Assembly: GCF_021228235.1 (NCBI RefSeq)
Contig: NZ_JAJQRG010000012.1
Coordinates: 1-64,000 of the forward strand
Length of the DNA: 64,000 nt
From: Pseudophaeobacter flagellatus
GTDB lineage: Bacteria > Pseudomonadota > Alphaproteobacteria > Rhodobacterales > Rhodobacteraceae
Reading direction: 5' to 3'
A program made the position numbers and the translations under genes. Positions 44,292 through 53,088 of this stretch are shown piece after piece (position 1 is the first letter of the stretch; every line of letters starts with the position of its first letter). The notes beneath the pieces are model-generated. The model was not told where the DNA came from, searched no databases, and saw nothing but the letters and a program-made list of their open reading frames with translations.

Positions 44292-45605
44292 TTAGCGGCT
44301 CCGGTTCTGGGCCAGATTTTGCGCCCGGCTCTGGGCTTGCAGGATCTGCGCCGCCGGGATCTGTCTGGCCAGGCTTGCGGCCAGATCGCTGGCCTGGGCC
44401 GCCAGACCTGGCTCACCGGCGGCAATGGCCAGCACCAGCCACATATAGGCCAGCATGTGATCCTGCGGCAGCAGGCGTCCCTCGACATAGAGCAGCGCCA
44501 GATTGACCATCGCCGCTGCCTGCCCGGCCTGGGCCGCCGCCTGCAACAGCTGTACCGCCAGCAGTTCCTCCCGGCGCGAGGCTGCGGTTTCCGGTTGCAG
44601 GATCAGCCAGCCCAGCTGGAACTGCGCCACCGGATCGCCCGCCTTGGCCTGCTGCTGCAGCTGCTGCAGATCGGCAGCAGCACGCGCGGGCCGCTCCAGG
44701 CTGGGATCATAGATCGCCCCGGCTGCCGTGGTCTGGATCAGGTCCGCCCCACCCCGCGCCAGATCCGCGGCCTGTCGATAAAGCGCCTGTGCGCGCGCCT
44801 CGTCCAGCGCCACGCCAAAGCCATTTTCATAAAGGGTGCCCAGATTGTTCAAGGCAACCGCCAGCCCCTGATCAGCCGCTGCCTGAAACAGCAGTGCGGC
44901 GCGGCCATAGTCCTGCTCTGGCCCGGTCTCGCGCACATAGAGCAGGCCCAGATTGTTCAGCGCCCGGGGATGGCCGGCCGCCGCTGGTGCCTGATAGAGT
45001 TGGTGCGCCCGCTCCAGATCCTGCACCACCCCGGTGCCATTCTGATAGAGCACCCCCAGGCTGACCGCCGCATCCATATGGCCCAGCTTTGCCGCCTGCT
45101 GATAAAGCCGGGCGGCGCGGGCCGGATCGGCCAGCGGTGCGGCGGCCTGTTCCAGCAGACTGGCCAGATAGAACAGCGGCTCGGCTGCGCCACTTTCAGC
45201 GGCCTGTTCCAGAAACTGCAGGGCGCGGGCCGGATCTGCCGCGACGCCCAGCCCCTGTAGATAGATCTGTCCCAGGCGCGTCTGCGCGCCACTGTGGCCC
45301 TGTTCGGATGCGCGCAAGAACCAGGCAACCGCCGCCGCGTGGTCCTGCACCAGCAGGCGGCCGCGCTGCAATTCATCCCCCAGCTGATACTGCGCCTGCG
45401 CCTCGCCTGCCTGGGCCTTGGCACGCAGATCCGCCAGGGGATCCACCAAGGGATCTACCAGAGACCCCACCAGGGCAGCCGGGGGGGCGCCCTGCTCCTG
45501 TGTCTCTCCCAGGGCCATCCCGCCGGACAGCCACAGCGCCGAGGTCAGCCCCAAGAGCGCCAGCGCCTGCTGTTGGCGCCTGTCTGGTCTGATGTCTCGG
45601 CTCAT
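44292..45605 (-). CDS. Exported Sel1-repeat protein (second of a pair)
   Basis: A 437-residue protein made of about nine Sel1-like repeats, helical hairpins of 36 residues that bind proteins. Examples are AQYQLGDELQRGRLLVQDHA, AQTRLGQIYLQGLGVAADP and AVSLGVLYQNGTGVVQD. An N-terminal hydrophobic segment (ALALLGLTSALWLSGGMALG) is a probable signal peptide. The ATG at 45605 overlaps the stop of the upstream Sel1 gene by 4 nt. The longer frame running to 45755 lies inside that gene and is rejected. The pair sits between the giant surface protein and the type II secretion genes, so it may act in the periplasm in assembly or regulation of one of them. Partners are unknown. Confidence 0.85.
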   Translation of the reverse strand: MSRDIRPDRRQQQALALLGLTSALWLSGGMALGETQEQGAPPAALVGSLVDPLVDPLADLRAKAQAGEAQAQYQLGDELQRGRLLVQDHAAAVAWFLRASEQGHSGAQTRLGQIYLQGLGVAADPARALQFLEQAAESGAAEPLFYLASLLEQAAAPLADPARAARLYQQAAKLGHMDAAVSLGVLYQNGTGVVQDLERAHQLYQAPAAAGHPRALNNLGLLYVRETGPEQDYGRAALLFQAAADQGLAVALNNLGTLYENGFGVALDEARAQALYRQAADLARGGADLIQTTAAGAIYDPSLERPARAAADLQQLQQQAKAGDPVAQFQLGWLILQPETAASRREELLAVQLLQAAAQAGQAAAMVNLALLYVEGRLLPQDHMLAYMWLVLAIAAGEPGLAAQASDLAASLARQIPAAQILQAQSRAQNLAQNRSR

Positions 45606-47338
45606 TCTGTGCCCCGCTCTGGCTGGGATGCGGCAAAGAAAGTGCGCACCTGGGTCTGGGCCTCGGCCACCTGCTCGGGGGTCATCAGATCGGCAACGGT
45701 GGCGCGCATTTCCAGCGCTGCGCTGCTGCCGCCTGCGGCGGCGATATTGAGCCATTTATGCGCCTGCACATAGTCCTGCGAGACGCCTTCGCCCTGAATA
45801 TACAGCCGCCCCAGCTGATGCTGGGCCTGCGTCGCGCCCCGCTGGGCCGCCTGCAGCAGCCAGGGGGCCGCCGCTGCCGGATCCTCTGCCAGCAGCCACT
45901 GGCCCCAGGCCAGCTGAGCCGGGCGCAGCCCCGCCTCGGCCTGGCCACGCAGCCAATCGGCGGCGGCGGCGCTGTCCTGCGGTGCTGCGTTCCGCAAGGC
46001 GGCAACCCAGGGCACCATGCGGTGCGGTGCCATGCTGCCGTCCAGCTGCCCGCTCAGGGTCATTGTTCCCAGATGCAACAGGGCCTCCTGGCTGCCCTGC
46101 TCCACCGCCTGGCGATACATCTGGACCGCCTGATCCAGTGCGGTGCCTTGCTCGGCGGCCTCTGCCAGCCCCTGTTCCAGCATCTGCCCCAGAGCGTAAC
46201 TGGCGCGGGGCGAGCCTGCCGCGGCGGCCTGGCTCAGCAGGCTCCAGGCCTGTTGCGGATTGCGGGCAATCCCGCTGCCGCCCAGCAGGGCCAGCCCCAG
46301 CGCTTCCGTCGCTGCCAGATCCCCCGCCCCAACCCCGAGCGCCAGCCAGCGCAGCGCCTCATCCGGGTTGGCCGTGACCCCGTCGCCCTTGAGATATTTT
46401 TGGCCCAAAGCCACCTGTGCGCGCAGAAAGCCGCCTTCGGCGGCGCGGCGCAGCCAGTTGAGCGCATCCGCCGGGTTGCGCGCGACCCCCTGGCCACGAT
46501 CCAGCGCATAGGCCAGATAATACTGGGCCTCGCCATGGCCCGCCCGGGCCGCCGCCTGCAGCCAGCGCAGCGCCGCTGCCGGATCTTTGGCCAGCCCCAG
46601 CCCTTTGTGCGGGGCCAGCGCGCCCGATTCTGATGTGCCCGCCTTTGATGTACCTGCCTCTGGCGAGGACCCCGCGCCGCTGGCATAGGCCTGGCTCAGC
46701 AGAAACTGGGCCTCGGCTTCGCCGTTTTCTGCCGCGACCTGCATCCAGGTCTGCGCCTCTATCGGATCCGCGGTGACCCCCTGCCCGGTACTATAGAGCA
46801 GGCCCAGGTAATACTGCGCCGCCGGGTCGCCGCGTACCGCAGCCCGGCGCAGCAGCACTGCCGCGCGCCCGGGGTCTGCTGCGGGGAAGCCCGGCGGTGG
46901 CTGCAGGTAAAGCCGCGCCAGCAGCACCGCGGCGGGCAGCTGGTTCTGCGCCGCAGCGCGTTCCAGCCAGTCTTGTGCGGCCGCCAGATCCTGTGGCCCG
47001 CCGCGGCCCTCCAGCAGCACCCGACCATAGCGATACTGCACCAGTGGCCCGCCGCCTTCGCTGGCCAGCTGTTTCAGCCCCTGGCGCACCCTGGCAAAAT
47101 CACCCGCCGCCCAGGCCGCTTCGACGGCCACCATGTCCAGGGCAGGGTCTTTGTTCAGGGCGGGTTCTTCTGGCCCTGTTTCCGTCGCGGTCACGGTCAG
47201 GGGCGCGCTCGGCACCGGAACAGCAGCCGGAGCAGGGTCAGCCTCTTGCGCACCAAGCACCAGAGGTGGCAGCACGAAACACAGGCTCAGGGGCAGGAGC
47301 TTGCGGGAAAAGTACCAAAAGGTCTTGAAAATCGCCAT
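45602..47338 (-). CDS. Exported Sel1-repeat protein (first of a pair)
   Basis: A 578-residue Sel1-repeat protein. A signal peptide (LLPLSLCFVLPPLVLG, cleavage near LGAQ) precedes a Pro/Ala-rich stretch. From about residue 75 come some twelve repeats (VQYRYGRVLLEGRGGPQD, AQYYLGLLYSTGQGVTADP, AQVALGQKYLKGDGVTANP, AQHQLGRLYIQGEGVSQDY). One repeat near 185-215 carries a Ser/Gly-rich insertion. It is first in a two-gene unit with the second Sel1 protein, whose start overlaps its stop. Start choice: ATG 47338; a GTG at 47347 is in frame. Sel1 proteins commonly act as periplasmic or cytosolic adaptors; the target here is unknown. Confidence 0.85.
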   Translation of the reverse strand: MAIFKTFWYFSRKLLPLSLCFVLPPLVLGAQEADPAPAAVPVPSAPLTVTATETGPEEPALNKDPALDMVAVEAAWAAGDFARVRQGLKQLASEGGGPLVQYRYGRVLLEGRGGPQDLAAAQDWLERAAAQNQLPAAVLLARLYLQPPPGFPAADPGRAAVLLRRAAVRGDPAAQYYLGLLYSTGQGVTADPIEAQTWMQVAAENGEAEAQFLLSQAYASGAGSSPEAGTSKAGTSESGALAPHKGLGLAKDPAAALRWLQAAARAGHGEAQYYLAYALDRGQGVARNPADALNWLRRAAEGGFLRAQVALGQKYLKGDGVTANPDEALRWLALGVGAGDLAATEALGLALLGGSGIARNPQQAWSLLSQAAAAGSPRASYALGQMLEQGLAEAAEQGTALDQAVQMYRQAVEQGSQEALLHLGTMTLSGQLDGSMAPHRMVPWVAALRNAAPQDSAAAADWLRGQAEAGLRPAQLAWGQWLLAEDPAAAAPWLLQAAQRGATQAQHQLGRLYIQGEGVSQDYVQAHKWLNIAAAGGSSAALEMRATVADLMTPEQVAEAQTQVRTFFAASQPERGTE

Positions 47339-47453
47339 CTGTCTCACGTTTCAAAAGGTTTGAAGGAAAGCTGCCAATAGGCTCCGGGCAGGCTGCAGCC
47401 GGAGCCTAAGGCCAGGGCGCGGCAAGATCAAACAATCCGGTCCTGTTGCCCGG

Positions 47454-48278
47454 TTAGCCGGGCAGGACACCTGTTGCGCGCAGCAGCCAGATCACAAACC
47501 CCGCGCCACAAAGGGCGGTGCCAAAGGGCAGCGCCTGTTGGCCCAGGGCGGGCGGGGCTTCTGCGCCCCGCCCCGCCTTTACCCTGCCCCTTCGCCAGCC
47601 GGTCACCCCGGCCCCCAGCCCCAGCAGCGCCGCGATCAGGACCAGCAGCGGCAGATCAAACGGCCCGGCAAAGGCCCCCAGCCCCAGCATCAGCTTGACA
47701 TCGCCCAACCCCAGTCCCTCGCGCTGGCGCAGCCAGCGATAGCCCCGCCGCAGGGCCCAGAAACTGCCGCTGCCCAGCACTGCCCCCAGCACCGCCTGCC
47801 CCAGATCCTGCGCCCCGCCCTGCCCGCCGCCACCAAAGGCGGAAAAGGCCAGCACCCCCAGGGCCAGGCCGACCGTCAGCAGATCCGGCAGGCGCAGCCA
47901 CAAAAGATCACTCACCGCCAGGGCCAGTAGCCCCCAGAGGAAGAGGCAGGAAAACAGCACCGCCGCGCTGCCGCCCGCCGCCGCCAGCGCCAGCACTGCC
48001 GCCCCGGTGGCCGCAATCTCCAGGTAGAGCTGCCAGGCGGGGATCGGCGCGCCACAGGATCGGCACAGCCCCCGCGACCAGACAAAAGACAGGATCGGCA
48101 CCAGATCCCGGAGCGCCAGCCGCCCACCGCAGCTGCGACAGCATGAGGGCGCGCGCACCACATCTTCGCCCCGCGGCAGGCGATCAACCAGGACGCCCAG
48201 AAAGGATCCTAAGGCCGGCGCCAGAAGCAACAGGAACAGCGTCAGCCCCAAGGGCCATATATCCTGATCCGGGGTCAT
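47454..48278 (-). CDS. gspO: Prepilin peptidase of the type II secretion system
   Basis: A 274-residue inner-membrane aspartyl protease that cuts and N-methylates pseudopilin leaders. The N-terminal part has GSFLGVLVDRLPRGED, then two Cys pairs (SCCRSCGG and LCRSCGAPIPAW). The catalytic aspartates are in LAVSDLLWLRLPDLLTVGL and GLGLGDVKLMLGLGAFAG, the latter the hallmark GxGDxK loop. About seven to eight membrane segments are visible. I chose ATG 48278 (MTPDQDIWPLG) over the frame start at 48341. It is divergent from gspG, 155 bp away, and must process GspG, H, I, J and K encoded there. Confidence 0.92.
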   Translation of the reverse strand: MTPDQDIWPLGLTLFLLLLAPALGSFLGVLVDRLPRGEDVVRAPSCCRSCGGRLALRDLVPILSFVWSRGLCRSCGAPIPAWQLYLEIAATGAAVLALAAAGGSAAVLFSCLFLWGLLALAVSDLLWLRLPDLLTVGLALGVLAFSAFGGGGQGGAQDLGQAVLGAVLGSGSFWALRRGYRWLRQREGLGLGDVKLMLGLGAFAGPFDLPLLVLIAALLGLGAGVTGWRRGRVKAGRGAEAPPALGQQALPFGTALCGAGFVIWLLRATGVLPG

Positions 48279-48433
48279 GCCGCGTGTCTTTCCTTTTGTC
48301 TGCGCTGTCGCAGCCGACCTGGCCCTGGCTGTTCTTGCCATCAGAGGCAGGTTTTCACGGCACGCGACCGGCGGATGATGGACAAGTCTTCCCGCCCTCC
48401 CTTATCATGCGGGCAAGCAAATGAAAGTCACCC

Positions 48434-48964
48434 ATGGTCTCTGTTTTTCCTGTCTGTTTTGCGCGCCGCCGCTGCGATCAGGCTGCGCCTCGCCCCGCTC
48501 ATACGCCAGCCCATAGGCCTGACCGCCGACCTGACCGCCAAGCAGGCGACGCCGGGTTTTCCCTGCTAGAGCTGATGGTGGTGGTGGTGATTCTGTCGAT
48601 CCTGGCGCTGGTGGTGGTGCCGCGGGTGATTGACCGCCCCGATCAGGCCCGCGCCGCCCGCGCCCGCGCCGATATCGCCTCGGTGGTCAGCGCCGTCAAA
48701 CTCTACCGGTTGGACAATTTCCGCTATCCAACCACCGAACAGGGGCTGCAGGCGCTGGTCAGCCGCCCCAGCAGCGATCCCCTCCCCGCCAACTGGGCCG
48801 AGGGCGGCTATATGGATCGGCTGCCGATGGATCCCTGGGGCCAGCCCTATCAGTATCTCTCGCCCGGGGTGCATGAGGAGTTCGACATCTTCAGCTATGG
48901 TGCCAATGGTCAGGCCGGGGGCACGGGGGCAGATCAGGATATCGGCTCATGGACCCTGCAATAG
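48434..48964 (+). CDS. gspG: Type II secretion major pseudopilin GspG
   Basis: The major pseudopilin that polymerises to push substrates through the secretin. The prepilin motif AGFSLLELMVVVVILSIL is followed by the typical GspG body (YRLDNFRYPTTEQGLQALV, YMDRLPMDPWGQPYQYLSPG, DIFSYGANGQAGGTGADQDIG), with the aspartates of the calcium site. The leader is unusual: starting at ATG 48434 it is about 40 residues, Arg/Pro-rich, versus under 20 in most GspG proteins. No closer ATG or GTG in frame was seen, so translation may start differently. It is first in the gspGHIJKLM unit, and its end overlaps gspH by 16 nt. Confidence 0.93.
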   Translation: MVSVFPVCFARRRCDQAAPRPAHTPAHRPDRRPDRQAGDAGFSLLELMVVVVILSILALVVVPRVIDRPDQARAARARADIASVVSAVKLYRLDNFRYPTTEQGLQALVSRPSSDPLPANWAEGGYMDRLPMDPWGQPYQYLSPGVHEEFDIFSYGANGQAGGTGADQDIGSWTLQ

Positions 48965-49446
48965 AGCCTGATTTCCAGACTGAAACCGCCGGTTTTACCC
49001 TGATAGAGCTACTTGTCTGTATTGCCATTCTGTCGGTACTGGCCTTTGGTGCCAGCCTGGCCCTGCCCCGTGGCAGTGCGGCGGCAGACCGCGACATGAC
49101 ATTGTTTCAACGGCAATACACAGCGCTGCGCCAGCGGGCCATCACCGGGCAGGTCACAGCCGGGCTGGCAGTGGATGCCCGCGGGATGCGCCAGGCCAGA
49201 CGGGAGCTCAACGATCAGCAGCAGCCCGACTGGCAGCTCTCGCCGCAGCAGCTGCGCTGGCAGGGGCGGGTGGTCTTTGCCAGCTTGGGCCGCGCTGCCA
49301 GCCGCGCGACGGATAGCCCGCAGATCCAGTTTCTTGCCGATGGGCGCAGCTCGGCCTTTGTGATCCGGTTTTCCCAGCGGGGGGGCGGGCGACAGGCCAG
49401 CTGTCGCAGCGATGGCTGGACGGGGCTGACATGCAGCACTTTTTGA
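48949..49446 (+). CDS. gspH: Type II secretion minor pseudopilin GspH
   Basis: A 165-residue minor pseudopilin of the tip complex. The prepilin cleavage motif TAGFTLIELLVCIAILSVL has Glu at +5. The remainder (DRDMTLFQRQYTALRQRAIT, IQFLADGRSSAFVIRF) follows the GspH pattern, with a C-terminal Cys pair (ASCRSDGWTGLTCS) that could form a disulfide. The start overlaps gspG by 16 nt and the end overlaps gspI by 16 nt, so translation is coupled. Identification rests on position and the FTLIE motif, because GspH bodies are poorly conserved. Confidence 0.85.
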   Translation: MDPAIEPDFQTETAGFTLIELLVCIAILSVLAFGASLALPRGSAAADRDMTLFQRQYTALRQRAITGQVTAGLAVDARGMRQARRELNDQQQPDWQLSPQQLRWQGRVVFASLGRAASRATDSPQIQFLADGRSSAFVIRFSQRGGGRQASCRSDGWTGLTCSTF

Positions 49447-49802
49447 AACGCTCCAGCCGGGGGTTCACCCTGATCGAGCTGGCCCTGGCCATTCTGGTGC
49501 TGGCGCTTGGTACCCTGGCGGCGCTGCGGGCCAGCGATCAATCGCGCCTTGCCATTGGCGGCGAGACCCCACGCCTTCTGGCCCGCATTGCCGCCCGCAA
49601 CCGCGCCGAAGAGCTGCAGCTCTATGCCGGTGCAGGCCCGGCTCTGCCCGCCGAGGTCAGCCAGGGGGGGCAGCAATTCCTTCTGACAACCCGGCAAGAG
49701 ATCACCGCCGGTGGCTTGATCAAGACCGAGATCATCGCCCGCAGTACCCAGGGCGCGGGGGCGCAGCTGTTTCTCTATCTGTCGCCAGAGCCGCGCCAAT
49801 GA
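49431..49802 (+). CDS. gspI: Type II secretion minor pseudopilin GspI
   Basis: A 123-residue minor pseudopilin. It starts MQHFLKRSSRGFTLIELALAILVLAL with the prepilin cleavage site after Gly, and the small body (LLARIAARNRAEELQLY, QQFLLTTRQEI) fits GspI, which nucleates the tip complex with GspJ and GspK. The RNRAEE stretch resembles the conserved A-x-N of GspI. It overlaps gspH by 16 nt and gspJ by 4 nt. Confidence 0.85.
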   Translation: MQHFLKRSSRGFTLIELALAILVLALGTLAALRASDQSRLAIGGETPRLLARIAARNRAEELQLYAGAGPALPAEVSQGGQQFLLTTRQEITAGGLIKTEIIARSTQGAGAQLFLYLSPEPRQ

Positions 49803-50563
49803 CGCGCCGCGCCGCGACAGCCCCCCGGCCGCAGAGGCCACCGCCCGGTGTTGCAGTCAGGGATCAAACCGATGATCAGGGGCTCAGCCTGATCGAGCTG
49901 GTCCTGGCTATGGGGCTCTTTGCGCTGGTGGCGGTGATGGGGGCTCAGGCGCTCACCGGGATGATGCGCATGCGCGCCGATCTAACCGCGCGCGCCGACC
50001 AGAGCGCCGCCCTGAGTGAGCTGACCAGCCTGCTGCGCGCCGATCTGGCGGCGCTGGTGCCAATGCTGTTTTACCCGCCCGACCGCGGCGCGCCCCGCAG
50101 CGCCCTTGGATTTTCCCGCCAGGAAAATGCGGTGCGGCTGACCCTGTCCCGAGGCGGAATGGCGCAGTTCGACAGCCCCCTGCCCCCGAGCGGACAGCAG
50201 AGCAGACAGCCCGCCAGCGGGCTGGCCACCGGTCGGGTGGAATGGCAGCTGCAAAATGGCCAGCTGAGCCGGGCAGTCTGGTTCAGCCTGATGCCCGCCG
50301 ACCGCAGCTCCTATCATCAGGTTGCAACCGGGCTGGAGACCCGGCTTGGCGGGGTGCAGGATCTGCGCCTGCGCAGCTATTGGCCGCAGATCGGCTGGGT
50401 CGCCGGGGCGCAGGCGCATGGGCTTCAGGCCGGTGCTGTCAGCGATGACGACCGGGCCGGAATCGTCAGAGAGGTCTATTCCAGCACCCTGCCCCTGGCG
50501 GTAGAACTAACCCTGGTCACCGGGGATTTTGGCGAAATATCCCTTATAGAGAGCCTGAAATGA
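49799..50563 (+). CDS. gspJ: Type II secretion minor pseudopilin GspJ
   Basis: A 254-residue minor pseudopilin. The leader is about 28 residues and the cleavage site is DQGLSLIELVLAMGLFALV, with Leu rather than Phe at +1 and Glu at +5. The body (LSELTSLLRADLAALV, ALGFSRQENAVRLTLSRGG, VEWQLQNGQLSRAVWF) matches the GspJ pattern, including the R..W/LxR pseudopilin strand. Its ATG lies in the ATGA overlap with gspI, and its stop overlaps gspK by 4 nt. Confidence 0.87.
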   Translation: MTRRAATAPRPQRPPPGVAVRDQTDDQGLSLIELVLAMGLFALVAVMGAQALTGMMRMRADLTARADQSAALSELTSLLRADLAALVPMLFYPPDRGAPRSALGFSRQENAVRLTLSRGGMAQFDSPLPPSGQQSRQPASGLATGRVEWQLQNGQLSRAVWFSLMPADRSSYHQVATGLETRLGGVQDLRLRSYWPQIGWVAGAQAHGLQAGAVSDDDRAGIVREVYSSTLPLAVELTLVTGDFGEISLIESLK

Positions 50564-51537
50564 GCCCGGTGCGCCACACTGGGGGCAGGTCCGGCGATCA
50601 CGGGTTTGTGCTGGTCAATGCCCTGGTCCTGGTCGCGGCGCTGGCGGCCTTGGCGACCCTGCTACTGGCCCGGGCCGAACAGGGGCGCAGTCGGCTAGAG
50701 GCGGGGCTAGAGGCGGATCAGCTAATGCTGGCGCTGGATGCCTATGATACGCTGGCACTGACACAGCTGGCCCGGGATGGCGGCAGCACCGATCACCTGG
50801 GCGAAGCCTGGGCGCGGCCCAGGCCGCCACTGGCGCTGGAGCGCGGTGAGGTCTCTGGCCAGATCCGGGATCTGCAGGGCCGGTTCAATATCAACTGGCT
50901 CAGCAACCCGGACAATCCCTTGGCGCAGGCTGCCTTTGGGCGATTGCTGGCGCGGCTTGGCCTGGCACCGCAGATTGCCACCGAGATCCGCAGCTTTGTC
51001 ACCCCCGGTGCCCGGTCCAAGGGCCAGAGCCGCTGGCGGCAGATGGATCCGCCGCAGGATCCGGTGGGCGGCCCGCTGCTCAGCGCCGATCAGCTAACGG
51101 ATCTTCCGGGGCTGTCGCCGCGCGCCTATGCCCGGCTGCGGCCCTGGATCACGGCCCTGCCCGGTGACAGCCGCCTGAATGTCAACACCGCCCCCCCCGA
51201 GGTGCTGGCCAGCTTTCTGCCTGACCTGCCGCCCGCCGCCCTGGCCCGGCTGCTGCGCCTGCGCGATCGCAGTGGCTTTGCCTCGGTCGACAGTTTCCTG
51301 ATCGCCGCCCGGCTGCCGCAAGAGGACCGCTCTGACAACGATGCCGGGACAGAGGATCCCCCCGAAGAAACTCCTGCGTCGCTGGGCGCTGATCAGCTGG
51401 CGGTCCAATCCCAGTGGTTTCGCGTCGACAGCCAGGCCCGGCTGAATCACTCTGATGCCCGCCGCATCAGCCTGCTGCAACGCAGCACCCGGGGCGCGCG
51501 CCCCAGACTGGCCTGGCAGGTGACCTATCGCCCCTGA
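50560..51537 (+). CDS. gspK: Type II secretion tip pseudopilin GspK
   Basis: A 325-residue pseudopilin that caps the pseudopilus. The prepilin site HGFVLVNALVLVAALAALA lacks Glu at +5, which is characteristic of GspK. The large head domain includes ISGQIRDLQGRFNIN-like sequence (SGQIRDLQGRFNINWL), LTDLPGLSPRAYARLRPWI and LNVNTAPPEVLASFLPDL, the helix-hairpin-type unit of GspK. The C-terminus carries WFRVDSQARL. It overlaps gspJ by 4 nt, and gspL follows after 117 bp. Confidence 0.92.
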   Translation: MSPVRHTGGRSGDHGFVLVNALVLVAALAALATLLLARAEQGRSRLEAGLEADQLMLALDAYDTLALTQLARDGGSTDHLGEAWARPRPPLALERGEVSGQIRDLQGRFNINWLSNPDNPLAQAAFGRLLARLGLAPQIATEIRSFVTPGARSKGQSRWRQMDPPQDPVGGPLLSADQLTDLPGLSPRAYARLRPWITALPGDSRLNVNTAPPEVLASFLPDLPPAALARLLRLRDRSGFASVDSFLIAARLPQEDRSDNDAGTEDPPEETPASLGADQLAVQSQWFRVDSQARLNHSDARRISLLQRSTRGARPRLAWQVTYRP

Positions 51538-51654
51538 CAGATCCCAGATCCGCGGCAGAAAAACGCGACATTGCGCGGGCGGGATGCTATCGACAGATGC
51601 AGCCCGTAATGAAAGCCGAATGACCCAAATGACCACCGTCAGGAGCCCCGATTG

Positions 51655-53088
51655 ATGCCCGCCGCCCAGAGTGCCCAACTGGCCAGGCCTGGCTCTGCTT
51701 CTGGTTCCGCCTTGGGCCCGGACCTTGCCCAGGGTGCCGGCCAGGGTGCGGGCCAGGTGGATGGGCAGGTGGGGGGCCAGATCATCCGCCAGGATCAACT
51801 CTCTGCAGCGATGGTGGCGCAGATCTCGCCGGAAACGGTGATCACGGTGCCGGGCAGCCAGATCCCGCTGCTGCGTCTTGCCCTGCCGCCTGGGCTACGG
51901 GGGCAGGCCCGCGAACAGGTGGCCAAGCGGCAATTGGCCGACCAGACCGGGCTGGGGCAAAACAGCCTGAGCCTGCGCCCCTTTATGCCGCAACAGACAG
52001 ATCCAATCCGGTCGCGCCAGACGCGCGGTCTTGACAGCTGGACGCGGGTCTTGGCCGGGGACAGCGACTGGCTGCACAGCCTGCAAGAGCTCCCCGGTCG
52101 GGCGGTCCTGCCGGATTACCTGACCCTGCCCACGGCGGCCGGGGTCTGGAGCCTGACGCTGGAGCAGATCGTCGCGCCCGGCCCGGCCGTGCCCCCCGCC
52201 GCCCAGCCTGGCCCGCACCCTGTGCTGCAGTCTGGGGCAGGGTCGGCCGCCACTCTGCCGCTGCTGGTGGCACGGCTGGGGCCCGGTGATGGTTTCAGCG
52301 CCCGCCCCGCCCTGGGGCTGGCCATGCTGCATCAGGCCCTGCAGGCCGCCCCCAGCACACCACCGCAGGCCATTCTGTGGCTGGGGCCGCCAGAGGCACC
52401 CGAACTGGCCGAAATCACCGCAGTGGCCCGCGCCCATGACATTGCCCTCATCCACAGCCCCGAAGAGGCCAAAGCCCTGGACCTGCCCCGGCCGGAACGC
52501 TTTGCCCATGGTGAACTGGCCTGCGATCTGCGCCATAATCCGATGGCGGCCCGGGCCCGGCTGGCCGCAGCTGTTCTGCCCTGGCGCTGGCCTCTGCTGG
52601 CCGCCTGCCTCGCCGCCGGGCTCTGGGCGGCAGGGCAGTGGATCGAGCTGACCCGGATCAGCGCTGAAATCGCCGCCCAGACCGCCCGCAATCAGGCCCT
52701 GGTCAGGGCGCATTTTGTCCCAAGTGGCCCGGTTCTGGATGCCCGCCTTCAGGTCAGCCGCGCCCTTGCCGACCTGCAGCGCAACAGCGCTGCTGCCGGG
52801 GCGCATTTCGATCCACTAGACCTGACCGGGCGGCTGGCTCAGAAGGTCGCGGCGGCGGGGCTGCGGCCTGATCTGCTCAGCTATCGTGCCGGAGAGGGGC
52901 TGCTCTTGGCCCTGCGCCTGCCGGATTTTGCGGCCGCCGACCAGCTGGCCGCGACCCTGCGCGCGGCCCAGCTCAGCCCCAGTTTGACCAAGTCACGGGT
53001 GGATGAGGCGCGGCGCGGCGTCTATGTCGAATTTGTCATCACAGATCGAGAGCCTTCCCCCAAGGCAATACAGGAGCCACAGCCATGA
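51655..53088 (+). CDS. gspL: Type II secretion inner-membrane platform protein GspL
   Basis: A 477-residue protein that links the ATPase GspE to the periplasmic GspM. The cytoplasmic actin-like domain starts near residue 50 (TVITVPGSQIPLLRLALPPG) after a Gly/Gln-rich N-terminal extension. A single membrane segment lies near 318-338 (WPLLAACLAAGLWAAGQW) and a small ferredoxin-like periplasmic domain ends the chain (LRLPDFAAADQLAATLRAAQL). The ATG at 51655 has AGGAG about 8 nt upstream. It overlaps gspM by 4 nt. The degenerate actin-like domain is normal for the family. Confidence 0.85.
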   Translation: MPAAQSAQLARPGSASGSALGPDLAQGAGQGAGQVDGQVGGQIIRQDQLSAAMVAQISPETVITVPGSQIPLLRLALPPGLRGQAREQVAKRQLADQTGLGQNSLSLRPFMPQQTDPIRSRQTRGLDSWTRVLAGDSDWLHSLQELPGRAVLPDYLTLPTAAGVWSLTLEQIVAPGPAVPPAAQPGPHPVLQSGAGSAATLPLLVARLGPGDGFSARPALGLAMLHQALQAAPSTPPQAILWLGPPEAPELAEITAVARAHDIALIHSPEEAKALDLPRPERFAHGELACDLRHNPMAARARLAAAVLPWRWPLLAACLAAGLWAAGQWIELTRISAEIAAQTARNQALVRAHFVPSGPVLDARLQVSRALADLQRNSAAAGAHFDPLDLTGRLAQKVAAAGLRPDLLSYRAGEGLLLALRLPDFAAADQLAATLRAAQLSPSLTKSRVDEARRGVYVEFVITDREPSPKAIQEPQP

